A stretch of DNA of 64,000 nt from Erysipelotrichaceae bacterium (GCA_017404205.1 JAFRCV010000008.1:62001-126000); one strand, 5' to 3'; counted from the stretch's first letter, positions 1 through 8,156 are shown. Notes: generated by a model from the letters alone, not told the origin. Numbers and translations: made by a program.

Positions 1-250
1 ACAAAAGAAACATATTTATAAATATAAAGATGTGATCTTTGATACTGTTTCTTCCATATTTATTAATGTAGAATGTTGAATAATTCCAAACTTGAATAAT
101 TATAAGTAAACTCATTAAGTAGGTAAAGAAAACACTCTTTTGAATAAATCCGTTTTCAATAAATTGTAAGAGTTCATTATTTCGACCTAGAATATAAACG
201 AATATTAGATCATAAATAAGTTCAATATATTCGACTTTTCTTTCTTCCAT
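1..250 (-). CDS. LtrA-family membrane protein (partial, runs off window start)
   Basis: This is the 5' part (83 codons) of a minus-strand gene whose 3' end lies outside the window. The translation opens MEERKVEYIELIYDLIFVYI and continues with ILGRNNELLQFIENGF and a hydrophobic stretch, then INKYGRNSIKDHIFIFINMF. The pattern E-x-I-E-L-x-Y-D-L-x-F-V, a GRNN-type motif and an N-K-Y-G segment match the N-terminus of low temperature requirement protein A (PF06772), a multi-pass membrane family of poorly known function. It is divergent from hsp20. No Shine-Dalgarno precedes the ATG; an extended -10 (TGT-TAGAAT, 260-268) ends 9 bases before it. The family call is from memory of the consensus. Confidence 0.75.
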   Translation of the reverse strand, partial: MEERKVEYIELIYDLIFVYILGRNNELLQFIENGFIQKSVFFTYLMSLLIIIQVWNYSTFYINKYGRNSIKDHIFIFINMFLL

Positions 251-259
251 AATAAAAAT

Positions 260-268
260 ATTCTAACA
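260..268 (-). promoter_or_regulatory. extended -10 of the ltrA-like gene, near-leaderless
   Basis: On the minus strand TGT-TAGAAT ends 9 bases before the ATG at 250, and no Shine-Dalgarno fits between. The expected transcript starts within about three bases of the start codon. It lies 8 bases from the CIRCE-like site at 277-303, so HrcA binding could also affect this gene. Confidence 0.45.
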
Positions 269-276
269 TATATAAA

Positions 277-303
277 TTAGCACTCTACACTTGACATTGC
301 TAA
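277..303. promoter_or_regulatory. CIRCE-like HrcA operator
   Basis: TTAGCACTC, a 9-base spacer, then CATTGCTAA. The CIRCE consensus is TTAGCACTC-N9-GAGTGCTAA: the left arm is perfect, the right arm matches 7 of 9, and the spacer is exactly 9. The site covers the -35 of the hsp20 promoter, where a repressor would block RNA polymerase. Confidence 0.75.
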
Positions 304-319
304 AATGTGGGTGTATAAC
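291..319 (+). promoter_or_regulatory. hsp20 promoter (sigma-A type)
   Basis: TTGACA at 291-296, a 17-base spacer and TATAAC at 314-319. The -35 lies inside the CIRCE-like operator. Expected transcription start near 326, giving a leader of about 100 nt. Confidence 0.75.
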
Positions 320-349
320 ATAATTGAACAAGGAAATAAGCAGGCTAAA

Positions 350-420
350 TGCCTTCTACTTACTGACTTGCTTGGAATACATAGTTCATTATGAACAATG
401 AAAGAAAAGTAAAGGAGGTA
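350..420 (+). promoter_or_regulatory. possible RNA thermometer hiding the hsp20 Shine-Dalgarno
   Basis: Leader bases 350-357 can pair with 413-420, which contain the whole AGGAGG; two of the eight pairs are G-U. After a 2-base bulge (358-359) bases 360-364 pair with 408-412. The loop contains a small perfect hairpin (GTTCAT-T-ATGAAC, 384-396). A weaker competing hairpin is AGGC(342-345)/GCCT(351-354). Long leaders with a weakly paired Shine-Dalgarno are typical of heat-controlled small heat-shock genes. Found by reading base pairs, not by folding software. Confidence 0.5.
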
Positions 421-427
421 AATGACT

Positions 428-877
428 ATGTTTGTACCAAAACTATTTACAGAGAATTTCTTAGATGATTGGATGGATGATTTTAGCTGGCCAAAAGGCT
501 TTGATCAAGTTGACCATAAGCTTTATGGTAAACATGCTAATAGGGTAATGCTAACAGATATTCGTGAACATGATGACCATTATGAAGTAGAAATTGATTT
601 GCCAGGATTTAAGAAAGAAGATATTAAAATTGAACTTAATGGTGGTTATTTGAATGTTAGTGTTTCTAAAGGCTTAGATGAAAGTCAAAAGAATAATGAA
701 GGCCATATTGTTAGACAAGAAAGATATCAAGGCACAATGTCTAGAAGCTTCTTTGTTGGTAACGAAATTACTAATGAAGATATCAAAGCTAAATTTGAAA
801 ATGGCGTATTGTCACTTAATATCTTGAAGAAAGACAAAAAAGAAATCATCAATAATAGTCAAATCATGATTGACTAA
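428..877 (+). CDS. small heat-shock protein Hsp20 (alpha-crystallin family)
   Basis: ATP-independent cytosolic chaperone of 149 residues that holds unfolding proteins. The alpha-crystallin domain runs about residues 38-135: DIREHDDHYEVEIDLPGFKK opens it and the GVLSLNI signature closes it; a short C-terminal tail (SQIMID) resembles the I-x-I oligomerisation motif. I chose the ATG at 428 because AGGAGG at 413-418 is then 9 bases away; the in-frame ATG at 422 leaves only 3 bases. A single-gene unit with a CIRCE-like operator and a structured leader upstream and a hairpin terminator downstream, so heat induction is the expected regulation. Confidence 0.93.
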   Translation: MFVPKLFTENFLDDWMDDFSWPKGFDQVDHKLYGKHANRVMLTDIREHDDHYEVEIDLPGFKKEDIKIELNGGYLNVSVSKGLDESQKNNEGHIVRQERYQGTMSRSFFVGNEITNEDIKAKFENGVLSLNILKKDKKEIINNSQIMID

Positions 878-905
878 AAAGGATAGCTTAGGCTATCCTT
901 TTTTA
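877..905 (+). terminator. terminator after hsp20
   Basis: AAAGGATAGC-TTA-GGCTATCCTTT followed by a T run. The rest of the interval to 1133 shows no gene and no convincing promoter. Confidence 0.85.
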
Positions 906-1133
906 ATGATGATAATGATTATAAAATAGGCAATATAGCTTAAAGGTGAGAATAATAATTTGATACTATCTTTATCTGAGTCTCTCATCGCAAAGATATG
1001 ATAGATGCCAATAAAATATTAAATTTTATGGAAAAATTATAACAAATTAAAAAAATAATAAAAAGCATTTTATTGAAGCGCAAATGATTATAAAATAAAC
1101 TCATAAGAGCTTATATACAATAAGGGGCGAGTT

Positions 1134-2060
1134 ATGATTTATACACTGACGTTTAATCCATCATTGGATTATATAATTCATGTCAATGATTTTCGAATTG
1201 GTGAAATCAATAGAACGACATATGAAAAAATATTCGCTGGTGGTAAAGGAATCAATGTTTCTTTAGTATTGAAAAACTTAGGACATGATAGTATACCACT
1301 TGGATTTGTGGCCGGATTTACAGGAAAAGAAATAGTCAAGAGAATTGAAGATGAAGGCATCAAGACAGCATTTATTGAAGTAAAAGAAGGACATTCAAGA
1401 ATAAATGTTAAGATGCGTAGTAATGAAGAAACCGAAATCAATGGACAAGGTCCAAAAATTAGTGATGAAAATATCTTAGAATTATTTAATCGTTTAGATC
1501 AATTACAAGATGAAGATATTTTAGTTATTTCAGGAAGTGTACCTAATACATTGCCTAGTGACATGTATGAACAAATTCTTAATCGTTTAAAAAATAAAAA
1601 ATTAAATATTGTCGTGGATGCCGAAAAAGATTTATTAATGAAATCTTTAGCTTTTCATCCATTTTTAATTAAACCTAATAATAAAGAATTAGGTGAAATA
1701 TATGGTGTTGAATTAAAAACAAGAGAAGATGTGATTCCTTATGCAATGAAACTGCAAGAGCTTGGTGCTAGAAATGTCTTAATATCTCTAGCGGGCCAAG
1801 GGGCAGTATTAGTAAGCGAAAATAAAGAAATTTATCAGAGTCCAGCACCAAAAGGTGTTTTAGTAAATTCAATTGGTGCAGGTGATTCAATGGTTGCTGG
1901 TTTTATTAGTGGTTATCTTGAAAGTGGCAAATACCATTATGCCTTTATTAAAGGATTGTGCACTGGATCTGCAAGTGCCTTTTCTATTGAATTAGCGAAA
2001 AAAGAGGAAGTTGAAAATCTAATTGATAAAGTATTGAAGGAGGAAAACAATGCAAATTAG
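1134..2060 (+). CDS. fruK: 1-phosphofructokinase FruK
   Basis: Phosphorylates fructose 1-phosphate, the product of the fructose PTS, to fructose 1,6-bisphosphate. 308 residues, the usual length for the PfkB/tagatose-6-phosphate kinase group. It starts MIYTLTFNPSLDYIIHV with the FAGGKGINVS substrate-binding motif near residues 35-44, and ends with the anion-hole motif NSIGAGDSMVAGF, whose D251 is the likely catalytic base. The stop overlaps the start of the PTS gene by 11 bases, so the two are translationally coupled. No DeoR-type FruR gene precedes them, unlike many Bacillota fru operons. A 1-phosphofructokinase rather than tagatose kinase role follows from the fructose PTS partner. Confidence 0.93.
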   Translation: MIYTLTFNPSLDYIIHVNDFRIGEINRTTYEKIFAGGKGINVSLVLKNLGHDSIPLGFVAGFTGKEIVKRIEDEGIKTAFIEVKEGHSRINVKMRSNEETEINGQGPKISDENILELFNRLDQLQDEDILVISGSVPNTLPSDMYEQILNRLKNKKLNIVVDAEKDLLMKSLAFHPFLIKPNNKELGEIYGVELKTREDVIPYAMKLQELGARNVLISLAGQGAVLVSENKEIYQSPAPKGVLVNSIGAGDSMVAGFISGYLESGKYHYAFIKGLCTGSASAFSIELAKKEEVENLIDKVLKEENNAN

Positions 2061-3975
2061 AGAACTTTTAAAGAAAGAGGCTATCAAAATTGGCAGTCAG
2101 GCTAAGAGTAAAAATGAAGCTATTGACGAATTGATAGACCTACATTTTGAAGCTGGAAATGTAATTGACAAAGGAAGATATAAAGAAGCAATTTTAAAAA
2201 GAGAAGCGGAAGGTACTACTGGAATGGGCGATGGTATCGCAATACCTCACGCTAGAACTAGTGCTGTTAAAGAAGCCGGTTTGGCATACTTAGGAGTTCC
2301 AGAAGGTGTTGATTTTGAATCGTTAGACGGCTCTTTAGCCAATATCATTTTCATGATTGCAGCACCAGAAGATTCAAATAACCTTTATATGGAAGTATTA
2401 TCTCGTTTAGCTACTTTATTGACTGATGCTGAATTTGTCAAAGCATTAAAGAGTGCTAAGAGCGCTGATGAAGTATTAGAAATAATTGATTCAGCTGAAA
2501 ACATTAAATTAGAAAATGAAAAGAAAAAAGAAGAAAAAAAGGACGATGAATATCCTGAAATCTTAGCTGTAACTGCTTGTCCTACAGGTATTGCTCATAC
2601 ATATATGGCAGCTGAAAACCTTGAAAAGAAAGCTAAAGAAATGGGCATTAGATTAAAAGCTGAAACACAAGGTTCGGTTGGTGCTAAAAATGTCTTAACT
2701 GATGAAGAAATTAAAAACGCTAAAGGCATCATTATCGCTGCAGATAAAAATGTTGAATTAAGCAGATTCAATGGTAAACAGGTATTGATTACTAATGTTT
2801 CAAAAGGCATCAATGAACCAGAAGCTTTAATCAAATCTATCTTAAATAATGAAGCTCCTGTTTATGAAACAAACAAAAAAGTTGAAGTTAAACAAAGTGG
2901 TCAAAAAGATTCTATTTGGCACACAATTTATAAGAATTTAATGAATGGTGTATCGCATATGCTTCCGTTTATTGTGGGTGGTGGTATATTGATTGCGATT
3001 GCCTTCTTGGTAGATAATCAAGCAATCAATCCAGCTAATTTTGGTAGTAATACGCCAATAGCTGCTTTCTTTAAGACAATAGGCGGTGAAGCATTTGGCT
3101 TTATGTTGCCAATCCTTGCTGGCTATATCGCCATGAGTATTGCTGATAGACCAGGGCTTGTAGTTGGTTTTGTCGGTGGTGCATTTGCTAATGCTGGTTA
3201 TTCATTCGCTCATTTATTCAATTCTGAAGTACCACTAGTATCTGCAGGTTTCTTAGGTGCATTATTAGCTGGTTTTGTCGGTGGTTATTTAACACTTGGA
3301 ATTGAAAAATTATGTGATAAACTTCCTGATTCATTAGAAGGACTTAAACCTGTATTAATTTATCCATTATCAGGAATCTTCTTGATTGGCGTTATCATGT
3401 TTGCAGTAAATCCATTAATGTCTAGTATTAATATTGGTATTACTAATTTATTAGATTCAATGGGCACAACTAATCTTATTTTATTAGGAGCAATCGTTGG
3501 TGGCATGATGTCGGTTGATATGGGAGGACCAGTTAATAAAGCTGCTTATGTATTTGGCACAGGTATGTTGGCAAATGGCGGTGATGCCGGCAAGATCATC
3601 ATGGCTTCTGTCATGGTTGGCGGTATGGTACCTCCACTAGTAATCGCTTTATCAACTACTTTCTTTAAAAAGAAATGGACTTCAGAAGAAAGAAAAGCTG
3701 GTGTTGTTAACTATATCATGGGATTATCATTCATTTCTGAAGGTGCTATTCCTTATGCTGCTGGTGATCCAATTCGTGTATTACCATCTTGTATCATTGG
3801 CTCTGCAATTGCTGGTGCAATATCTGCTGCCTTTAAATGCATGTCACCTGCACCTCATGGCGGTCTATGGGTAGTAGCTGTTATATCTAATCCAGTATGG
3901 TATGTAGTTGCCTTGCTTGTAGGATCAATTGTTGGCGCACTTATCTTATCTTTATTAAAGAAAGATAAAGCATAA
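2050..3975 (+). CDS. fruA: fructose PTS transporter, EIIABC fusion
   Basis: Imports fructose across the membrane as fructose 1-phosphate. The 641-residue fusion has IIA at about 1-150 (phospho-His H67 in GIAIPHARTS), a charged linker (155-168), IIB at about 170-270 (phospho-Cys C177 in VTACPTGIAHTY) and a membrane IIC from about 290 to the end, beginning WHTIYKNLMNGVSHMLPF and rich in Gly-Gly loops. The A-B-C order is the standard Bacillota arrangement. Shine-Dalgarno GGAGG lies inside the end of fruK. FruK is its metabolic partner; a terminator follows directly. Confidence 0.95.
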   Translation: MQIRELLKKEAIKIGSQAKSKNEAIDELIDLHFEAGNVIDKGRYKEAILKREAEGTTGMGDGIAIPHARTSAVKEAGLAYLGVPEGVDFESLDGSLANIIFMIAAPEDSNNLYMEVLSRLATLLTDAEFVKALKSAKSADEVLEIIDSAENIKLENEKKKEEKKDDEYPEILAVTACPTGIAHTYMAAENLEKKAKEMGIRLKAETQGSVGAKNVLTDEEIKNAKGIIIAADKNVELSRFNGKQVLITNVSKGINEPEALIKSILNNEAPVYETNKKVEVKQSGQKDSIWHTIYKNLMNGVSHMLPFIVGGGILIAIAFLVDNQAINPANFGSNTPIAAFFKTIGGEAFGFMLPILAGYIAMSIADRPGLVVGFVGGAFANAGYSFAHLFNSEVPLVSAGFLGALLAGFVGGYLTLGIEKLCDKLPDSLEGLKPVLIYPLSGIFLIGVIMFAVNPLMSSINIGITNLLDSMGTTNLILLGAIVGGMMSVDMGGPVNKAAYVFGTGMLANGGDAGKIIMASVMVGGMVPPLVIALSTTFFKKKWTSEERKAGVVNYIMGLSFISEGAIPYAAGDPIRVLPSCIIGSAIAGAISAAFKCMSPAPHGGLWVVAVISNPVWYVVALLVGSIVGALILSLLKKDKA

Positions 3976-3996
3976 TATATAAATAAAACATTATTT

Positions 3997-4026
3997 AATA
4001 AGCGTGTAAACACGCTTATTTTTTAT
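3997..4026 (+). terminator. terminator after the fru operon
   Basis: AATAAGCGTG-TAAA-CACGCTTATT hairpin followed by a T run. Confidence 0.9.
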
Positions 4027-4059
4027 TATTTGTTTACAATAAAATTGGAGGTAGCAAAA

Positions 4060-5316
4060 ATGAAGAAAAAAATAGTATTAGTTCTCTTGTTTCTTGTTTT
4101 ATCTTTAAGTGCATGCACAAAGAAAGCTAGCTATATCATCAATTTTGATAGTGATGGTGGTACTTTTATTGAGGCACAAAATGTAAATGAAGGTGACAAG
4201 GTACTTAAACCTAATAATCCTGTTAAAGATGGTAAAGAATTAATTGAGTGGCAACTTAATGGTCAAACTTATGATTTTGATTTACCAGTAAAAGAATCGT
4301 TTACTTTAAAAGCAATTTATACAAAATTAAATGTCTGTTCAATTGTAATTGAAGGACAGACATATCAATTAGAATGGGAAGGTGATGAAGTACCAGAACT
4401 AAGTAATCCAATTGGAAAAGATGGCAAAGTCTTTAAAGGATGGAAAGTTGATGGTAAAGAAGCACCACTAAGTAGTGCTGTTAATGGTTCAGTAGTAGAG
4501 GCTATATTTATAGATGGTGATATTCCATGTGTTTCTATCAATTCTGAATATAACAGTTTCTATGCTTATGAAGGAACAGGCGCATGGAAACTTCCTATAA
4601 CTGTTTCGCCTGAAGATACAACAGATGAATTAATATTTAAATCAGATGATGAAAATGTTGTTAAAGTTGATAATGAAGGAAATGTAATTGCTCAAAAAGC
4701 AGGAGTCACAAAGATTCATATTACTTGTGGAAAGATTACAAAAGAAATTAAATTTGAAACTAAAGCTAAAACCATTGAAGCAAGTGAAGTAAGTGTTACT
4801 CCTTCAAGTATGAAATTATATGTAGATGCTACAAACATCTTAACTGTTACATTAAAACCAGATAATGCCACAAGTGAAGTTAAATATATATCTAGTGATA
4901 ATAGTGTTGTTACAGTCAGTGATAAAGGCATTGTAAAAGGTGTAGCACCAGGTGTGGCAACAATTACAGTAAAAGCTGGAGAAAAAAGCGCTAATTGTTC
5001 AGTATGTGTAGAAGGTGAAACAGTAGTCTTTGAAATGCAAAACAATGTAAGTGTTAAAGCAGAATCACATGAAAAAATACCATTTAAGGCAACGCATATC
5101 TCATGTTATGACTTTGTGATAAATAAAACTGATGTAACAGATTACGTTGAATTCCATACAGCTTATACTTCCGCACTAATAAATGATGGTGCAGGCAATA
5201 TTGAAGCTGCAGGCGCTGTATTTGAAACAGTTGATATTCCAGTATATTTTACATATTCAGATGGCAGTTCATTCTTTGTTCAATCACCTACATTTAATAT
5301 TCATGTAGAAAAATAA
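4060..5316 (+). CDS. surface lipoprotein with InlB-type and Ig-like (Big_2) repeats
   Basis: 418 residues, start chosen at 4060 where GGAGG lies 8 bases upstream and a lipoprotein signal begins (MKKKIVLVLLFLVLSLSACT, lipid-modified C19); an upstream in-frame codon at 4030 would bury this signal. Residues about 25-90 form a Listeria-Bacteroides (InlB B) repeat (INFDSDGGTF ... EWQLNGQ), followed by a second degenerate one (FKGWKVDGKEA). Two bacterial Ig-like group 2 domains follow, the second at about 245-320 with SVTPSSMKLYVDATN and the SSDNSVVTVSDKGIVKGVAPG pattern cut to its core. The last 90 residues are unassigned. Extracellular and lipid-anchored; probably an adhesin or wall-binding protein. 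No enzymatic domain is seen. Confidence 0.85.
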   Translation: MKKKIVLVLLFLVLSLSACTKKASYIINFDSDGGTFIEAQNVNEGDKVLKPNNPVKDGKELIEWQLNGQTYDFDLPVKESFTLKAIYTKLNVCSIVIEGQTYQLEWEGDEVPELSNPIGKDGKVFKGWKVDGKEAPLSSAVNGSVVEAIFIDGDIPCVSINSEYNSFYAYEGTGAWKLPITVSPEDTTDELIFKSDDENVVKVDNEGNVIAQKAGVTKIHITCGKITKEIKFETKAKTIEASEVSVTPSSMKLYVDATNILTVTLKPDNATSEVKYISSDNSVVTVSDKGIVKGVAPGVATITVKAGEKSANCSVCVEGETVVFEMQNNVSVKAESHEKIPFKATHISCYDFVINKTDVTDYVEFHTAYTSALINDGAGNIEAAGAVFETVDIPVYFTYSDGSSFFVQSPTFNIHVEK

Positions 5317-5338
5317 ATAATTATTTAAAACTGATAAA

Positions 5339-5403
5339 GATGCACAATAAAATGCCTATTTTAAATTCTGTGTTGAAATAGGTAAATAAAATGTGCATTT
5401 TTT
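5339..5403 (+). terminator. two-storey hairpin terminator
   Basis: An outer stem ATGCACA/TGTGCAT (5340-5346 with 5392-5398) encloses an inner stem CCTATTT/AAATAGG, and a T run follows the outer stem. It ends the lipoprotein transcript and lies just before the HAD gene. Confidence 0.7.
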
Positions 5404-5405
5404 AT

Positions 5406-5413
5406 TATAAAAT
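5406..5413 (+). promoter_or_regulatory. -10 element of the HAD-ispF operon
   Basis: TATAAAAT; read as TAAAAT (5408-5413) it ends 7 bases before the ATG at 5421. It lies directly after a terminator, so the HAD-ispF pair probably starts its own near-leaderless transcript. Confidence 0.35.
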
Positions 5414-5420
5414 TATAAAG

Positions 5421-6041
5421 ATGAAATATGTTATCTTTGATTTTAATGGAACTATTGTTGATGATTTAGATATCAGTTTAGAAGCTATTAATCTTACAAT
5501 TAATAAATATCTAGATAGAGGGCCTTTAGATAAAGAAGAATATTATAAATGTTTTACTTTTCCTGTTAAACAATATTATGAAAATGTAGGCTTTGACTTC
5601 GATGTTCTTGATTGGCATGAAGTTGGCCAATATTGGATGGATTATTATGTATCTAATCGTAGGCGTTGCAAGGTACATGAAGGAATAGTTGATTTTCTAA
5701 TTAAAAATCATAAATTAGGAAATAAAAATATTGTTTTAAGTGCTTCAATGAAAGAACATTTAACTCAACAATTAAAAGAATTAGAAGTGTATCAATATTT
5801 TGATGAAATAATAGGACTAGATAATATTTATGCTCATTCTAAATTAGAAAATGGACTAGCTTTCATCAAAGATAAAAATAAAGAAGACTGTATCTTATTT
5901 GGTGATAGCTTGCATGATGCGGAAGTCGCAAAAGAAATGGGAATAAGATGTATTCTAATAGCTAAAGGACATCAAAATAAAGAAAGATTATTACAATCAG
6001 GATGTAAGGTAGTAGATAGTATTAGCGAGGTAACATTATGA
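5421..6041 (+). CDS. HAD-superfamily phosphatase (phosphoglycolate phosphatase-like)
   Basis: 206 residues, start at 5421 ([15 protein letters not shown]); the longer reading from 5391 begins inside the terminator. HAD motif I is D7-F-N9-G-T: the nucleophile Asp is present but the +2 Asp, normally the general acid, is Asn. A helical cap follows, then motif II (VLSAS), a Lys region and motif [13 protein letters not shown] with metal-binding Asp. The C-terminus, [19 protein letters not shown], is typical of Gph/PGP-like HADs. Substrate unknown. The stop overlaps the ispF start (ATGA), so the pair is coupled, though no link to isoprenoid synthesis is evident. Confidence 0.85.
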   Translation: MKYVIFDFNGTIVDDLDISLEAINLTINKYLDRGPLDKEEYYKCFTFPVKQYYENVGFDFDVLDWHEVGQYWMDYYVSNRRRCKVHEGIVDFLIKNHKLGNKNIVLSASMKEHLTQQLKELEVYQYFDEIIGLDNIYAHSKLENGLAFIKDKNKEDCILFGDSLHDAEVAKEMGIRCILIAKGHQNKERLLQSGCKVVDSISEVTL

Positions 6042-6514
6042 TGCGTATAGGACAATCACAAGATATCCATTGTTTAGTTGAAGGAAGAGATTTAATTATC
6101 GGTGGCGTAAAGATACCTTTTGAAAAAGGCCTATTAGGACACAGTGATGCGGATGTCTTATTACACGCAATCATTGAAGCCTTAATAGGAGCAATGGGCT
6201 TAGGGGATATAGGCAAACATTTTCCTGATAATGATCCTAAATATAAAGATATTTCTTCTTTAAAATTATTAGAATATACAAAAGAATTATTAGATGAGAA
6301 TAACTATAGAATAAACAATATTGATAGTTTAGTTATTATTGAAAAGCCTAAGCTAGCACCTTATATTGAACAGATGAGAAACAATATCGCTTATACATTA
6401 GGCATTGATATTAAACAAATAAATATCAAAGCTACTTGTGCAGAAGGTCTTGGTTTTGTAGGGCAAGGACAAGGAGCAATTGCTCAAGCAGTTGTCTTAA
6501 TTGATGAAAAATAA
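6038..6514 (+). CDS. ispF: 2-C-methyl-D-erythritol 2,4-cyclodiphosphate synthase IspF
   Basis: Converts CDP-methylerythritol 2-phosphate to the cyclic diphosphate in the MEP isoprenoid pathway. 158 residues, normal length. Zinc ligands occur in the first motif (SQDIHCL) and in [26 protein letters not shown] is the conserved substrate-binding segment and the C-terminal [20 protein letters not shown] closes the trimer. ATGATG allows a start at 6038 or 6041; the first overlaps the HAD stop. Together with ispG at 52.7 kb it shows that the organism uses the MEP route. Confidence 0.96.
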   Translation: MMRIGQSQDIHCLVEGRDLIIGGVKIPFEKGLLGHSDADVLLHAIIEALIGAMGLGDIGKHFPDNDPKYKDISSLKLLEYTKELLDENNYRINNIDSLVIIEKPKLAPYIEQMRNNIAYTLGIDIKQINIKATCAEGLGFVGQGQGAIAQAVVLIDEK

Positions 6515-6539
6515 AAGAAACACTAATGTGTTTCTTTTA
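6513..6539. terminator. shared terminator between ispF and flavodoxin
   Basis: AAAAGAAACAC-TAA-TGTGTTTCTTTT palindrome, usable from both convergent genes. Confidence 0.85.
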
Positions 6540-7037
6540 AATCCAAGCTTCAATTTTTTCATCACAGCTATTTACATCGCTGCCATGAATGGCAATGCCA
6601 GGTTTTACACTTGCACCTTTTAGTTGTGCATTTAATTCAAGAAGGGCAATGCCAAATGAACCTTCATCATTTGTGCAAAATGGTTTAACTGTCTTGCCAG
6701 TAAAATCATAATTGCTTAAGAAAGAAGCAACGATTCTAGGGTATGTACGATACCAAATTGGAAAACCAATATAGATTGTGTCGTACTCTGAAATACTAGG
6801 AAGTAGGTTTTTAATTTCTACTTTTGGATTTTCATCATTTTCTTTTCTTACTACATTTACAACATCTGTATATTTTTTTGGATAAGCAATTGCTGGTTCA
6901 ATTTTATATAAATCAGCATTAGCTAATTTGGCGATTTTTTCAGCGACTATTTCAGTGTGACCTTTTTGAATTTCAACTATTTGACGATTTAATTCTGTTT
7001 CTCCTACATAAGAGAAGTATGCTACTAAACTTTTCAT
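6537..7037 (-). CDS. flavodoxin family protein
   Basis: 166 residues, flavodoxin fold (Flavodoxin_4 group). The N-terminal strand MKSLVAYFSYVGET leads to a phosphate-binding region, here with an insertion before HTEIVAEKIAKLANADLYKI; then YDTIYIGFPIWYRTYPRIVASFL, the conserved FMN-contact loop (FPIWY), and FCTNDEGSFGIALLEL. Such proteins carry FMN and act as one- or two-electron carriers or small quinone reductases; the partner is not shown by the context. Shine-Dalgarno GAGGT. Convergent with ispF, downstream of aldolase but probably separated by its terminator. Confidence 0.88.
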   Translation of the reverse strand: MKSLVAYFSYVGETELNRQIVEIQKGHTEIVAEKIAKLANADLYKIEPAIAYPKKYTDVVNVVRKENDENPKVEIKNLLPSISEYDTIYIGFPIWYRTYPRIVASFLSNYDFTGKTVKPFCTNDEGSFGIALLELNAQLKGASVKPGIAIHGSDVNSCDEKIEAWI

Positions 7038-7067
7038 ATTTTTTACCTCAACAATATAATAACAAAA

Positions 7068-7095
7068 TAAAAGAAGGATTTCTCCTTCTTTTTAT
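7068..7095 (-). terminator. terminator after aldolase
   Basis: On the minus strand AAAGAAGGA-GAAA-TCCTTCTTT plus T-rich tail. Confidence 0.85.
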
Positions 7096-8060
7096 TAAAT
7101 CTTGTTATCGCAGCCAAGAACATCAACGATTTTATGTTTTACCAATTCTTTGATGTTTGCTCTAGCTGGTTTCAAATATTCTCTAGGGTCAAACTTTTCA
7201 GGATGCTCGTTAAAGAATTTTCTAATTGTACCAGTCATTGCAAGACGTAAGTCAGAATCAATATTAATCTTACAAACAGCCATTCTTGCAGCTTGACGAA
7301 GTTGTTCTTCAGGGATACCAACAGCATCTGGCATCTTTCCACCGTTTTCATTAATCATCTTCACATATTCTTGTGGAACAGAACTAGATCCATGTAAAAC
7401 GATAGGGAAGCCAGGAAGTCTCTTAGATACTTCTTCCAAAATGTCAAAGCGTAGTGGAGGTGGTACGAGGATTCCTTTTTCATTTCTAGTGCATTGTTCA
7501 GGAGTGAACTTATAAGCACCATGTGAAGTACCAATAGCGATAGCTAATGAATCACAACCTGTTTCTTTAACAAATCTTTCAACATCATCTGGTTTTGTAT
7601 AAGAAGAATCTTCAGCAGAAACCTTAACATCATCTTCAACACCAGCTAATGTTCCAAGTTCAGCTTCGACTACAACACCGTGAGCATGTGCATATTCAAC
7701 AACTTGTTTTGTGATACGGATATTTTCTTCTAGTGGTTTAGAAGAACAATCAATCATTACTGATGTAAAACCATCATCAACACATTCTTTACAAGTTTCA
7801 AATGAATCGCCATGATCTAAGTGAAGACAAATTGGTAAACCAGTTTCAATTACAGCTGCTTCTACCAATTTAACCAAATAAGTTCTATTAGCGTAAGCTC
7901 TTGCGCCTTTAGATACTTGTAATATTACAGGAGCATTACATTCTTTAGCTGCTTCAGTAATACCTTGAATAATTTCCATGTTGTTTACATTGAAAGCACC
8001 AATTGCATATCCGCCATCATATGCTTTCTTAAACATTTCAGTACTAGTTACTAGTGGCAT
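7095..8060 (-). CDS. fba: class II fructose-1,6-bisphosphate aldolase
   Basis: Zinc-dependent cleavage of fructose 1,6-bisphosphate in glycolysis, cytosolic. 321 residues from the ATG at 8060 (MPLVTSTEMFKKAYDGGYAI), preceded by AAGGAG; an in-frame ATG at 8087 is upstream of this site and unlikely. Key motifs: GAFNVNNMEI, the zinc and catalytic segment LHLDHGDSFETCKECVDDGF, VEAELGTLAG with a metal-binding Glu, and LHGSSSVPQEYV, which holds the phosphate. It is followed by its own terminator and would receive the product of FruK. A ketose-bisphosphate aldolase of tagatose type cannot be excluded, but fructose is more likely because no tagatose genes are near. Confidence 0.93.
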   Translation of the reverse strand: MPLVTSTEMFKKAYDGGYAIGAFNVNNMEIIQGITEAAKECNAPVILQVSKGARAYANRTYLVKLVEAAVIETGLPICLHLDHGDSFETCKECVDDGFTSVMIDCSSKPLEENIRITKQVVEYAHAHGVVVEAELGTLAGVEDDVKVSAEDSSYTKPDDVERFVKETGCDSLAIAIGTSHGAYKFTPEQCTRNEKGILVPPPLRFDILEEVSKRLPGFPIVLHGSSSVPQEYVKMINENGGKMPDAVGIPEEQLRQAARMAVCKINIDSDLRLAMTGTIRKFFNEHPEKFDPREYLKPARANIKELVKHKIVDVLGCDNKI

Positions 8061-8141
8061 ATATTTTTCTCCTTTTTCCTTAATCATTATAATACAAAAA
8101 GCTTAATAATGTGCTATAGTAATACATTTAGTAAAGTAGTG

Positions 8142-8147
8142 TATAAT
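8142..8147 (+). promoter_or_regulatory. -10 element of the ecf operon, near-leaderless
   Basis: A perfect TATAAT ends 9 bases before the ATG at 8157; no Shine-Dalgarno is present. The transcript should start within about 3 bases of the start codon. Confidence 0.5.
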
Positions 8148-8156
8148 AGAATAGTT

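Noticed and set aside
1073-1100. A CcpA (cre) site or sigma-A promoter before fruK around TGAAGCGCAAATGA
   Set aside because: The C-G centre is out of register with the cre consensus and the spacing between TTGAAG and TATAAA is 10 bases, too short.
1178-1441. Antisense reading frames over fruK, the NCS2 permease, nucleoside hydrolases and other genes
   Set aside because: They lie within well-supported genes, have composition of reversed coding frames and no start signals or recognisable families.
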